Below are positions 8,083 through 16,966 of a stretch of 64,000 nt of DNA, in pieces. Numbering within the stretch: the stretch's first letter is position 1; each line of letters begins with the position of its first letter. The notes under the pieces are model-generated. The model was given only the letters and a program-made list of their open reading frames with translations. It was not told the DNA's origin and ran no database searches. Both the position numbers and the translations under genes were made by a program. Origin of the DNA: Tatumella terrea (GTDB lineage Bacteria; Pseudomonadota; Gammaproteobacteria; Enterobacterales; Enterobacteriaceae); assembly GCF_039523755.1 (NCBI RefSeq), contig NZ_BAAAFX010000006.1, positions 248,001 through 312,000 on the forward strand, in the 5' to 3' direction.

Positions 8083-9522
8083 ATGCAGTTTACGAATACC
8101 TGGTGTGAAGAGCTGCCCGGTTTTTACAGCCCGGTGACACCCACCCCGCTTAAGCAGGGGCGTCTGCTTTACCCTAACCGGCCTTTATGCCGCGAGTTAC
8201 AGCTCGACGAATCACTCTTTGCCGGTGCGGGGCATCCGGTGTTTTATGGCGGCGATGTGCTGCCCGGGATGGCACCGCTCGCTCAGGTGTACAGTGGCCA
8301 TCAGTTTGGCGTCTGGGCCGGTCAGCTGGGCGATGGCCGGGGCTTGTTACTGGGTGAGCAGTTACTGCCGGATGGCAGAAAATATGACTGGCATCTGAAA
8401 GGGGCCGGACTGACCCCTTATTCACGGATGGGCGACGGACGGGCGGTGGTGCGTTCGACGGTCAGAGAGTTTCTGGCCTCAGAAGCGTTGCATGGTCTGG
8501 GGATCCCGACCACCCGTGCACTGAGCCTGGCGGTCAGTGAAGAACCGGTGCAGCGTGAGCAGACCGAGCAGGGCGCAATGCTGATACGTATTGCCGAAAG
8601 CCATCTGCGTTTTGGTCACTTTGAACACTTCTTTTACCGTAATCAGCCGGATCAGGTCAGAGCGCTGGCTGACTATGCCATCCGCCATCACTGGCCGGAG
8701 CTGACGGATGCCCCGGACCGTTATCTGTTATGGTTTACCGATGTGGTGAAACGCACGGCCCGGCTGATAGCGCTCTGGCAGAGCGTCGGTTTTTCTCACG
8801 GAGTGATGAATACCGATAATATGTCGTTGCTGGGCCTGACCCTGGATTACGGGCCGTACGGCTTTATGGACGACTACAATCCGGGCTTTATCTGCAACCA
8901 TAGTGACTATCAGGGGCGATATAGCTTCGAAAACCAGCCGACCGCAGGGCTATGGAACCTTAACCGGCTGGCCCACGCGTTATCCCCGTTATTATCCATG
9001 CCGCAACTTAAGCAGGCGCTTGCAGGCTATGAAGATGAACTGATGAGTGTCTGGGGACAACAGATGCGGCGAAAACTGGGGCTGTTTACGGCGCAGCAGG
9101 ATGATAATGACCTGCTGAGCGGGTTACTGGCCCTGATGGCAGCCGAAGGCAGTGACTATACCCGGACCTTCCGGCTGCTGAGCGAAACAGAGCAGCAACA
9201 GAGCCAGTCACCGCTCAGGGATGAATTTATTGATCGTGCAGCCTTCGATCACTGGTTCAGTCAGTACCGCCAGCGCCTGCTGGATGAGCAGTACAGTGAC
9301 GCCCGGCGCAGGGAGATGATGCAGGCAGCCAATCCGGCGCTGGTATTAAGAAATTATCTGGCACAACAGGTGATCGCTGAAACAGAAAAAGGCGGCACGG
9401 AGCAGCTGGCTGCTCTGCATAGCGCCCTGCAAAACCCTTATCAGTTGGCATCCGGACAGCAGGCGCTGTTTAACCGGCCGCCGGAGTGGGGCAAATCCCT
9501 GGAGATCAGCTGCTCGAGCTGA
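8083..9522 (+). CDS. selO: Protein adenylyltransferase SelO (pseudokinase fold)
   Basis: SelO/YdiU family, which transfers AMP from ATP to Ser, Thr or Tyr of target proteins and is linked to redox homeostasis. The start at 8083 (479 aa) is chosen because GGAG at 8073-8076 precedes it and the length matches E. coli (478). A TTG at 8050 would add 11 unmatched residues. Conserved segments are QVYSGHQFGVWAGQLGDGR, HLKGAGLTPYSRMGDGRAV, NTDN at residues 243-246 and DYGP with Asp255 (the metal- and ATP-binding region). It ends with Cys-Ser-Ser, the conserved C-terminus. It is convergent with aroH, 13 bases apart. Confidence 0.95.
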   Translation: MQFTNTWCEELPGFYSPVTPTPLKQGRLLYPNRPLCRELQLDESLFAGAGHPVFYGGDVLPGMAPLAQVYSGHQFGVWAGQLGDGRGLLLGEQLLPDGRKYDWHLKGAGLTPYSRMGDGRAVVRSTVREFLASEALHGLGIPTTRALSLAVSEEPVQREQTEQGAMLIRIAESHLRFGHFEHFFYRNQPDQVRALADYAIRHHWPELTDAPDRYLLWFTDVVKRTARLIALWQSVGFSHGVMNTDNMSLLGLTLDYGPYGFMDDYNPGFICNHSDYQGRYSFENQPTAGLWNLNRLAHALSPLLSMPQLKQALAGYEDELMSVWGQQMRRKLGLFTAQQDDNDLLSGLLALMAAEGSDYTRTFRLLSETEQQQSQSPLRDEFIDRAAFDHWFSQYRQRLLDEQYSDARRREMMQAANPALVLRNYLAQQVIAETEKGGTEQLAALHSALQNPYQLASGQQALFNRPPEWGKSLEISCSS

Positions 9523-9527
9523 TCTCC
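9501..9527. terminator. Hairpin at the selO-aroH convergence
   Basis: Ten-base perfect arms GGAGATCAGC and GCTGATCTCC separated by seven bases, spanning the selO stop codon and facing the aroH stop. There is no T tract, so termination by this structure is only a suggestion. Confidence 0.35.
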
Positions 9528-9535
9528 GGCCGGCG

Positions 9536-10579
9536 TCAGCGGGTGGAGACCGCTTCTGCCAGGTTTTCCAGCACTTTTTCTGTGTCTCCCCAACTGAGGC
9601 ACGGGTCGGTGATGGACTGACCATAAACCAGTGGCTGTCCGGGGGTAACGTCCTGGCGGCCCGGTTCAAGGAAACTCTCGATCATCACCCCGGCGATGGC
9701 GGTTTCGCCATTACGCAGTTGTCCGGCCACATCCTCCGCCACCCGCATTTGCCGCTGATGTTGCTTCAGACAGTTTCCGTGACTGAAGTCGATCACCAGC
9801 CGCGCCGGTAACCGGAACTCTTCCAGTAAGCTGCGACTTTCGGCCACATGCTCAGTGGAATAATTCGGCGTGCGGCCACCCCGTAAAATGATGTGTCCGT
9901 CCGGGTTGCCCTGCGTCTGATAAATTGTCATCTGTCCCTGTTTATCGGGGGAGAGAAACATATGACCGGCCCGTGCGGCACGTATAGCATCAATAGCGAT
10001 ACGAATATTGCCGTCGGTGCCGTTCTTAAAGCCGACAGGACAGGAAAGCGCCGAAGCCATCTCCCGATGGATCTGACTTTCTGTGGTCCGTGCGCCGATG
10101 GCGCCCCAGCTGATTAGATCGGCAATAAACTGTCCGGTCACCATATCCAGAAACTCTGTGGCCGTCGGCATGCCCAGCGCATTGATATCCAGCAGTAATT
10201 TACGGGCGATCGCCAGCCCCTCATTAATATGATAACTGCCATCCAGCCAGGGGTCGTTGATCAGGCCTTTCCAGCCGGTGACTGTGCGGGGTTTTTCGAA
10301 ATAGGTCCGCATCACAATTTCCAGCGGGCCCTGGTAACGCTGACGCAGCACATTCAGGCGCTGTGCATAGTCGAGGGCCGATTGCGGGTCATGCAATGAA
10401 CACGGGCCTATCACCACCAGTAAACGGCGGTCATTCTGCTGCAGTATCTGGCTGATACGCTGCCGGGTGACCAGAATATTGGTGCTGATATCTTCTGAAA
10501 CCGGATATTGCCGTGCCAGCTGGTCCGGCGTCACCAGGCATGCCACCGGCGACGTTCTTAATTCATCGGTTTTATTCAT
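9536..10579 (-). CDS. aroH: DAHP synthase, tryptophan-type isozyme
   Basis: 3-deoxy-7-phosphoheptulonate synthase, first step of the shikimate pathway (PEP plus erythrose-4-phosphate). The start at 10579 gives 347 aa beginning MNKTDELRT, aligned with E. coli AroH (MNRTDELRT). The longer open frame upstream runs through the rprA terminator and is not coding. Class I signatures are VIGPCSLHD, MRTYFEKPRT, GARTTESQIHREMASALSCP and DFSHGNC. AroH is feedback-inhibited by Trp in E. coli. I see no obvious TrpR operator (CTAGTTAACTAG-like) in the 120 bases upstream. Read-through from the rprA promoter is possible. Confidence 0.93.
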   Translation of the reverse strand: MNKTDELRTSPVACLVTPDQLARQYPVSEDISTNILVTRQRISQILQQNDRRLLVVIGPCSLHDPQSALDYAQRLNVLRQRYQGPLEIVMRTYFEKPRTVTGWKGLINDPWLDGSYHINEGLAIARKLLLDINALGMPTATEFLDMVTGQFIADLISWGAIGARTTESQIHREMASALSCPVGFKNGTDGNIRIAIDAIRAARAGHMFLSPDKQGQMTIYQTQGNPDGHIILRGGRTPNYSTEHVAESRSLLEEFRLPARLVIDFSHGNCLKQHQRQMRVAEDVAGQLRNGETAIAGVMIESFLEPGRQDVTPGQPLVYGQSITDPCLSWGDTEKVLENLAEAVSTR

Positions 10580-10707
10580 GATAGTCTCGAAGTCATACTG
10601 CTTACCGGCAAAATGCCGGCAAGATATGGCCTCAACAATAGCCGAATAGCATGTGATTACAACCAGAGAGAAGGTAAAACAGCAGGAAAACGTGCGGAAT
10701 TCGGAAT

Positions 10708-10800
10708 AAAAAAATGCCCGTCCGTAGAAGGGCAAAGACTACACACAGCAATAGAGGGGTGGCAATGAGATGCCGCAACAGCAATACTTAGGGTTATCGT
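10708..10800 (-). ncRNA. rprA: RprA small regulatory RNA
   Basis: On the minus strand a putative transcript starts near 10800 (ACGATAAC; E. coli RprA starts ACGGTTAT). It carries the block GCTGTGTGTAGTCTTTGCCC (within 10730-10752), identical to the 3' domain of E. coli RprA, and ends in a GCCC/GGGC terminator hairpin with a seven-T tail. RprA is an Hfq-dependent RNA that activates rpoS translation and is induced by the Rcs phosphorelay. The location next to ydiK is the same as in E. coli, and an RcsB box lies upstream. The 5' half differs considerably from E. coli, so base-pairing with rpoS should be checked. About 93 nt against 106 in E. coli. Confidence 0.87.
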
Positions 10801-10824
10801 AAAGTTAAATTTGTATTGAATCTG

Positions 10825-10838
10825 TAAGAATCATCCCA
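10825..10838 (-). promoter_or_regulatory. RcsB box of the rprA promoter
   Basis: On the plus strand the site reads TAAGAATCATCCCA, 12 of 14 matches to the RcsB/RcsAB consensus TAAGAATAATCCTA. It lies about 25-38 bases upstream of the inferred rprA start, where RcsB activates rprA in E. coli. Confidence 0.75.
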
Positions 10839-10910
10839 TTCGGGACGGCAGGGGAAAGTACCGGGGGGGAAGCTCCCCTGACGCCGCCAGGGGAGAAAGA
10901 TAAAGGATGC

Positions 10911-12065
10911 TTATTTTACAGGTGCCTGGGCCTGAAGGGCATTACGTTCTTCTTCGGCCGTTTTACGGGCATCTTCCAGTAATTCCTCGACCACCAAATC
11001 CGGGTCATCATGTGGCTCCGGGGCTTCATGCATCCAGACGGAAACCAGCCGGTATGAAACCGCCAGCACCACCGGACCAATAAACAGGCCGATCATTCCG
11101 AAAGCCACCAGACCGCCGATCACCCCGGAAAGGATAATCAGCATCGGTAAATCGGCCCCCAGCCGGATCAGCATCGGACGGACAAAGCTGTCCATAGTGC
11201 CGACAACACAGCTCCAGACCAGCAAGACGGTCCCCCAGGTTGTGTCTCCGCTCCAGTACAGCCAGATTATCGCCGGGATCAGTACCAGCAGCGGGCCGAG
11301 CTGGATCAGGCAACAGAGGATCATGACCACGGTCAGGATAGTGGCATAAGGGATACCGCAGAGGGCTAAGCCAATGCCCCCGATGACACCCTGCAGTAAT
11401 GCGGTAACGACCACGCCCAGCGCCACGGCACGAATCGCCTGACCTGCCAGTAATACCACCGCATCACCGCGGCGGGAAGCCAGCCGGTAGGCAAAATGGC
11501 GTATTCCCTGACCTACGCGTTCTCCCCGCCAGTAGAGCAAAACACTGAACAGTAACATCAGTGTCAGATGCACCATCAGCCGGCCAAAGTGGCCCGCCTG
11601 GGCAACAAAAAAGCTGGTGGTACGACCGATATAGGGCTGGACGCTGGTGATGACCGCACTGCCTCCCCCGGCGATCATTTTCTGATAGTAGACCGCCAGT
11701 TTGCTGCCGATATACGGAATATTGCTGAGCCACTCCAGTTTCGGTATCTGAATATGACCGGAGGATAACCAGGCGATTACCGGCCCGCTGTTATCCAGCA
11801 CACTGCTGATCAGCAGGGCAATCGGAATGATAAACACCAGTAACAAAATCAGTGTCATCGCCAGAACCGCCAGTGAACGGCGGCCCCAGAGAATTTTTTG
11901 TATACGCAGCATCAGTCCCCAGGTCGCGATAACCACCATCCCGGCCCAGGCAAAGCCGAGGATAAATGGCTGAACCACCCAGAAACAGGCGACCGTCATT
12001 AATACAAAAAACATCAGTGTAAATAGCTTCTGAGGGAGATCCCTGTTTTCTGACCGTGCTTTCAT
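10911..12065 (-). CDS. ydiK: AI-2E family transporter YdiK
   Basis: Inner-membrane protein of the AI-2E (TqsA/PerM-like) family, 384 aa against about 370 in E. coli. It shares long near-identical stretches such as VQPFILGFAWAG, LLYWRGE and LSGVIGGLVAFGMIGLFIGP. About eight hydrophobic segments are visible, with a charged C-terminal tail rich in Glu and Asp. The physiological substrate is not known. It is adjacent to rprA, as in E. coli, and divergent from ydiJ. Confidence 0.9.
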   Translation of the reverse strand: MKARSENRDLPQKLFTLMFFVLMTVACFWVVQPFILGFAWAGMVVIATWGLMLRIQKILWGRRSLAVLAMTLILLLVFIIPIALLISSVLDNSGPVIAWLSSGHIQIPKLEWLSNIPYIGSKLAVYYQKMIAGGGSAVITSVQPYIGRTTSFFVAQAGHFGRLMVHLTLMLLFSVLLYWRGERVGQGIRHFAYRLASRRGDAVVLLAGQAIRAVALGVVVTALLQGVIGGIGLALCGIPYATILTVVMILCCLIQLGPLLVLIPAIIWLYWSGDTTWGTVLLVWSCVVGTMDSFVRPMLIRLGADLPMLIILSGVIGGLVAFGMIGLFIGPVVLAVSYRLVSVWMHEAPEPHDDPDLVVEELLEDARKTAEEERNALQAQAPVK

Positions 12066-12253
12066 AACACCTTTTTACCTCTTTGAATTTACCCGATGAG
12101 AGGGTTCCCGATAATGATGCGGTATTTCCGGCAATTACGACAGTAAATAAAAGCAAACTTTTTCATGCAGTAACAAAAGCGACATCTCAGAAAATATGGT
12201 AAAACAAAATATTCCTGAAAATTAAAATGACACGACATCCTGGTTTTTATCAC

Positions 12254-15200
12254 ATGATCCCAAAGATTCAGCAGGCCCCGGGACTCAGCCCGCAGGTGCT
12301 TTCGTATATTGAAACATTAACGAGACAAGGTTTTACCGGTGATCTCGCCACCGATTATGGTTCACGGCTCAGTATGTCGGTAGATAACAGTATCTATCAG
12401 TGTCTGCCGGATGCCATCCTCTTTCCCCGTTCGGTGGCTGACGTTGCGCTGATAAGCCGCATCGCAGACGATGAAGCGTTTTCCGGTCTGACCTTTACGG
12501 CCCGTGGCGGCGGTACCGGGACTAATGGCCAGTCGCTGAATCACGGTGTGATTGTCGATATGTCCCGTTATATGAACCGGATCCTGGAAATTAACAGTGA
12601 GGAAGGCTGGGTCAGGGTGGAAGCGGGTGTGGTGAAGGATCAGCTTAACCAGTGGCTGAAACCTTATGGTTTTTTCTTTGCGCCTGAATTATCCACCAGT
12701 AACCGTGCGACGCTGGGGGGAATGATTAATACCGATGCGTCCGGTCAGGGGTCGCTGGTCTATGGTAAAACTTCAGATCACGTGCTGGGACTGCGGGCGG
12801 TTCTGGTTAACGGGGATATCATTGACACCCGGGCGATGCCGCTCTCCCTGGCGGAGCAGATTGCCGCTGAAAAGACGACGGAAGGGCATATCTATCAGCA
12901 GGTGCTTAGCAGCTGTCGTGATAACCGGCAGAGTGTGATCGATAATTTCCCGAAACTTAATCGCTTTCTGACCGGTTATGACATGCGTCATGTGCTCAGT
13001 GACGATCTGCAGACTTTCGACCTGACCCGTATCCTGTGCGGTTCTGAAGGGACCCTGGCCTTTATTGCCGAGGCCAGGCTGAATATTACGCCCATCCCGA
13101 AAGTTCGCCAGCTGGTCAATATTAAGTATGACAGTTTTGATTCTGCCCTGCGGAATGCCCCGTTTCTGGTCGAGGCCAGAGCGCTGTCTGTGGAAACCGT
13201 CGACTCAACGGTGCTTAATCTGGCGCGGGAAGATATCGTCTGGCATTCGGTCAGCGAACTGATCACCGATATCCCGGGCGAAACGATGCTGGGACTGAAT
13301 CTGGTGGAATTTGCGGGGAATGACCGTGAACTGGCGGAAAAACAGGTCAGTGACCTCTGCCACCGGCTGGATGAACTGATGGCTGCCAGAGAAGCCGGTA
13401 TCATCGGCTATCAGCGATGTACGCAGCTTGATGAAGTCGAGCGGATCTATGCGATGCGTAAAAAAGCGGTAGGCTTGCTGGGAAATGCAAAAGGGCATGC
13501 TAAGCCGATCCCCTTTGTGGAAGATACCGCGGTCCCACCGGAGCATCTGGCGGACTATATCGCCGATTTCCGCGCGTTACTGGATAGTCATGGCCTGAAT
13601 TACGGTATGTTCGGTCACGTGGATGCGGGGGTGTTACATGTGCGCCCGGCCCTGGATATGTGTGATCCTCAGCAGGAAATGCTGATGAAACAGATCTCCG
13701 ATCAGGTGGTGGCGTTAACGGCCAGCTATGGCGGGCTGCTATGGGGTGAGCATGGAAAAGGCTATCGGGGAGCTTACACTGAAAACTTCTTCGGCCCGGC
13801 GCTGTTTCGCGAATTACGGCGTATTAAAGGGGCTTTCGACCCGGCAAACCGCCTTAACCCGGGGAAAATCTGTACCCCGGCCGGCAGTGATGCAGAGTTG
13901 CTGCCGATAGAAAGCCCGACCCGGGGCAGTTTTGACCGGCAAATCCCGGTGACCATCAGAGACGAATGGCGCGGCGCCATGGAGTGTAATGGCAACGGGC
14001 TATGCTTTAACTTTGATGTTAACAGCCCGATGTGCCCGTCAATGAAAATCACCCGTAACCGCCTGCACTCGCCGAAAGGCCGGGCAACACTGACCCGTGA
14101 ATGGTTACGCTTGCTGGCCGATCAGGGGGTGGATCCGCAACAGCTGGAACGTGCGGTGCCACAGAATTCGCTGAGTCTGCGCGGGTTTATCAGTAAGCTG
14201 AAAAATACCCGCCAGGCGGCCAGAGGTGAATACGATTTTTCTCATGAAGTTAAAGAAGCAATGTCGGGATGCCTGGCCTGTAAAGCCTGTTCTACTCAGT
14301 GCCCGATTAAAATCGATGTCCCGTCGTTTCGTTCGCGTTTTCTGCAACTCTATCACAGCCGTTATCTGCGTCCGCTCAGCGATCATCTGGTTGCCTCGGT
14401 AGAAAGCTACACGCCGCTGATGGCGAAAGCACCGCAGTTTTTTAACTTTTTTCTGACGCATCCCCGTATTCAGGCGTTAAGCAAAAAGCATATCGGCATG
14501 GCTGACCTGCCGGCTCTGTCATCACCGGGCCTCAGGCATCAGCTGGCCGGGCATCGGGCGCTGACCACGACGGTAAATGACTTACGCGGCATGACAGAAG
14601 CCGAACGCAGGGAATATGTCCTGGTCGTGCAGGATCCTTTCACCAGTTATTATGAAGCCAGCCTGATCACTGACCTCATCCGGCTTATCGGTAAACTGGG
14701 CTATAAGCCGGTTCTGCTGCCCTTTACGCCAAACGGTAAAGCTCAGCATGTTAAAGGCTTCCTGCAAAGGTTTGCCAGAACGGCACAGAAAAGCGCGGAT
14801 ATCCTGAATGATATAGCCCGTCTGGGGATCCCGATGATCGGTACAGACCCCGCACTGGTGCTCTGTTACCGCGACGAGTACCGTCAGATCCTCGGGGAGA
14901 AACGGGGTGACTTTAACGTACTGCTTGCCCACGAATGGCTCGACCAGGTGACGTCCGACAGGGCAGAGCAACAAACCCACGGAGAGGCCTGGTATCTGTT
15001 CCCGCACTGTACGGAAAGTACCGCGCTGCCACAGTCTCCGGCACGCTGGAAAACCATATTCAGTCGTTTCGGGGCTGAACTGCAGACAGTTAATGCCGGG
15101 TGTTGTGGTATGGCCGGGACTTATGGCCATGAAACCAAAAATCTGGATAACTCACTGGGGATCTACGCGCTGTCCTGGCAACCGCATTTGCAAAAACGGG

Positions 15201-15310
15201 CGCCTCAGCGCTGTCTGGCCACCGGCTATTCCTGCCGCAGCCAGGTAAAGCGTGTCGAGGGGCAGGCGGTGCGTCATCCTTTACAGGCATTGCTGGATAT
15301 CGTCAGTTAA
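12254..15310 (+). CDS. ydiJ: FAD-linked oxidase / iron-sulfur protein YdiJ
   Basis: Large oxidoreductase, 1018 aa from the ATG at 12254, identical in length to E. coli YdiJ and beginning MIPKIQQAPG. An ATG nine codons upstream adds residues absent from the family. The N-terminal half is a FAD-binding (PCMH/vanillyl-alcohol-oxidase type) domain with TARGGGTGTNGQSL and NRATLGGMINTDASGQGSL. The C-terminal half has a [4Fe-4S] motif CLACKACSTQCP (Cys673, 676, 679, 683) and a CCG-type segment (GCCGMAGTYGHE). This is the organisation of D-lactate and D-2-hydroxyglutarate dehydrogenases. Relatives have been proposed to oxidise D-2-hydroxyglutarate; the substrate here is inferred. Confidence 0.92.
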   Translation: MIPKIQQAPGLSPQVLSYIETLTRQGFTGDLATDYGSRLSMSVDNSIYQCLPDAILFPRSVADVALISRIADDEAFSGLTFTARGGGTGTNGQSLNHGVIVDMSRYMNRILEINSEEGWVRVEAGVVKDQLNQWLKPYGFFFAPELSTSNRATLGGMINTDASGQGSLVYGKTSDHVLGLRAVLVNGDIIDTRAMPLSLAEQIAAEKTTEGHIYQQVLSSCRDNRQSVIDNFPKLNRFLTGYDMRHVLSDDLQTFDLTRILCGSEGTLAFIAEARLNITPIPKVRQLVNIKYDSFDSALRNAPFLVEARALSVETVDSTVLNLAREDIVWHSVSELITDIPGETMLGLNLVEFAGNDRELAEKQVSDLCHRLDELMAAREAGIIGYQRCTQLDEVERIYAMRKKAVGLLGNAKGHAKPIPFVEDTAVPPEHLADYIADFRALLDSHGLNYGMFGHVDAGVLHVRPALDMCDPQQEMLMKQISDQVVALTASYGGLLWGEHGKGYRGAYTENFFGPALFRELRRIKGAFDPANRLNPGKICTPAGSDAELLPIESPTRGSFDRQIPVTIRDEWRGAMECNGNGLCFNFDVNSPMCPSMKITRNRLHSPKGRATLTREWLRLLADQGVDPQQLERAVPQNSLSLRGFISKLKNTRQAARGEYDFSHEVKEAMSGCLACKACSTQCPIKIDVPSFRSRFLQLYHSRYLRPLSDHLVASVESYTPLMAKAPQFFNFFLTHPRIQALSKKHIGMADLPALSSPGLRHQLAGHRALTTTVNDLRGMTEAERREYVLVVQDPFTSYYEASLITDLIRLIGKLGYKPVLLPFTPNGKAQHVKGFLQRFARTAQKSADILNDIARLGIPMIGTDPALVLCYRDEYRQILGEKRGDFNVLLAHEWLDQVTSDRAEQQTHGEAWYLFPHCTESTALPQSPARWKTIFSRFGAELQTVNAGCCGMAGTYGHETKNLDNSLGIYALSWQPHLQKRAPQRCLATGYSCRSQVKRVEGQAVRHPLQALLDIVS

Positions 15311-15352
15311 ACCGGTCACGGGCAGAGGAACATAGGGTTCCTCTGCTCCCGG

Positions 15353-15754
15353 TCAGGGTAAAAGCTCTGCATAACAGAAAAACTGCTCCTGAAGACCACA
15401 AAACTGTTCCCATTCACCTTCCTGCATCAGGACATGACTCAACCGGCCGAGAGACTCACGTGCCAGTTGCAGCGCCTGTAAACGAAACATTGTCTCACGT
15501 TGTTCATCAGCCATTTCGCTGATCAGCTGCTGGTGCAGTTCCAGTAACAGAGCAACATACCTTTCATCATCTCCCTGCTGATGGCACCTGTCGGCCATAC
15601 TCAGGCAGAGATCATTAAATTCCCGCAGCCTTGTCGGCGAACTGTCTGAATGCTTCAGTGCAGATTTACTGAGGTGGAACTCTGTGCACATGGTATTCAG
15701 TGCCTGGTGATATTCCTCAAGGTGCAGTTCCAGCCAGCCTGAAAATGAGATCAT
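15353..15754 (-). CDS. Unrecognised 133-aa protein with a Fur-box promoter
   Basis: I do not recognise this family. The 133-aa product starts MISFSGWLELHLEEYHQALN and looks soluble, mostly alpha-helical and acidic, with four Cys (one near residue 22, one near 50, two near the C-terminus). There is no signal peptide, transmembrane segment or obvious metal-cluster motif. An AGGAG ribosome site lies nine bases before the ATG, and a 17/19 Fur box sits 17-35 bases upstream, so expression is almost certainly iron-repressed. It is convergent with ydiJ (about 40 bases) and borders the tandem-repeat region where E. coli has the suf operon. The promoter and good ribosome site make it a credible real gene. 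Function unknown. Confidence 0.75.
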   Translation of the reverse strand: MISFSGWLELHLEEYHQALNTMCTEFHLSKSALKHSDSSPTRLREFNDLCLSMADRCHQQGDDERYVALLLELHQQLISEMADEQRETMFRLQALQLARESLGRLSHVLMQEGEWEQFCGLQEQFFCYAELLP

Positions 15755-15770
15755 ACCGGGCTCCTTTATT

Positions 15771-15789
15771 AGTAATGATAATCATTATC
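15771..15789 (-). promoter_or_regulatory. Fur box
   Basis: The 19 bases match GATAATGATAATCATTATC at 17 positions; only the first two differ. It sits directly upstream of the 133-aa gene and overlaps a TATGAT -10-like element on the minus strand, so Fur-Fe would block its promoter. Confidence 0.9.
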
Positions 15790-15796
15790 ATACCTA

Positions 15797-16021
15797 TAGC
15801 GGTGGGAAGGCAAGAGGGAAAGTGGTTTTTTAACAAAAACTGTTCATTAACGAAAAACGATGGGTAAAAGAGGCCGGTGAGCGGTATCCCATCATTCTCT
15901 CTTTCCGGCGATGGCGGTTACCGGGGGTAGCGGCGGAGCAGAGCCAGGGGGAAGTACGTTACTCCTTCCGGGGCACGGCTTTCGGAGCAACCCGCCACCG
16001 CCGGACCGAAAGACCGGCGAA
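15797..16021. other. Gene-free stretch before the repeat array
   Basis: No supported reading frame. Short ORFs lack ribosome sites and family resemblance. The part around 15914-15945 (GGCGGTTACCGGG ... GCAGAGCC) looks like a decayed copy of the repeat unit that follows. In E. coli this ydiJ-lpp interval carries menI, ydiH, sufABCDSE and ldtE. Confidence 0.6.
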
Positions 16022-16966
16022 AACCCTTACCGCAGAGCCGTTGATAACTCAGATAAACCGTAACCGGTACAGGCTTCCCCGGAGAGAACCGGCATGGATA
16101 GAGGTTACCGGTATTACCGCGACAGAACGGTGGTCGCAAAGGGGATGATTATGCAGAGCCGGTGTTAACTCACATAAACCGTGACAGTCACAGGGCTTCG
16201 CGGAAAGAACCGGCGTGAATAGAGGTTACCGGTATTAGCAGCACAGAACGGTGATAGCAAAGGGGATGGTTTGCAGAGCCGGTGATAACTCCATAAGCGG
16301 TAACGGGCACAGGCCTTCCCGGAGAGAGCCTGCGGGCATAAGGGTTACGGTATTAGCAGGACAGAACGGTGATAGCAAAGGGGATGGTTATGCAGAGCCG
16401 GTATTAACTCAGATAAACCGTGATAGTCACAGGGCTTCGCGGAGAGAACCGGCGTGGATAGAGGTTACCGGTATTATCAGGACAGAACGGTGATAGCAAA
16501 GGGGATGGTTATGCAGAGCCGGTGATAACTCCATAAGCGGTAACCGGCACAGGCCTCCCCGGAGAGAACCGGCGGGCATAAGGGTTACGGTATTAGCAGG
16601 ACAGAACGGTGATAGCAAAGGGGATGGTTATGCAGAGCCGGTATTAACTCAGATAAACCGTGATAGTCACAGGGCTTCGCGGAGAGAACCGGCGTGGATA
16701 GAGGTTACCGGTATTATCAGGACAGAACGGTGATAGCAAAGGGAATGGTTATGCAGAGCCGGTGATAACTCAGATAAACCGTGACAGTCACAGGGCTTCG
16801 CGGAGAGAACCGGTGTGGATAGAGGTTACCGGTATTAGCAGCACAGAACGGTGGTAGCAAAGGGGATGATTATGCAGAGCCGTTGATAACTCAGATAAGC
16901 GGTAACGGGCACAGGCCTCCGCGGAGAGAACCGGCAGGCATAAGGGTTACCGGTATTTACCGGAAC
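16022..16966. repeat. Tandem array of ~120-bp repeats, 8 units
   Basis: The word GCAGAGCC recurs at 16032, 16153, 16273, 16392, 16513, 16632, 16753 and 16874, with spacings of 119-121 bases. Units come in two flavours: A with AGATAAACCGTGA and GGCGTGGATAGAGG, B with CATAAGCGGTAAC and GGCGGGCATAAGGG. They partly alternate, giving a 240-bp higher-order period. 16381-16500 and 16621-16740 are identical for at least 120 bases. Each unit contains GCCGGT and ACCGGC arms about 60 bases apart that could pair. It also holds two similar half-units starting CCGGTATTA, 70 and 51 bases apart. ORFs through the array are broken by the 119- and 121-bp units. The array does not have CRISPR geometry. Confidence 0.95.

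Noticed and set aside
10580..10735. N-terminal extension of AroH or an amino-acid attenuator leader for aroH
   Set aside because: The hairpin belongs to the RprA terminator, judged by the conserved sRNA block just before it. AroH homology starts at 10579.
16251..16493. Possible repeat protein encoded by the 16-kb array (80 aa, and antisense frames)
   Set aside because: Units of 119 and 121 bp shift the frame, stop codons follow, and there is no ribosome site. Openness is explained by the ~120-bp period.
16805..16820. DnaA box (TGTGGATAG) suggesting a replication origin in the repeat array
   Set aside because: Only one unit carries the 8/9 match; the other units have GCGTGGATA. No cluster of boxes or AT-rich unwinding region.
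16022..16966. CRISPR array
   Set aside because: Whole 120-bp units are repeated, with no short repeats separated by unique spacers, and no cas genes are nearby.
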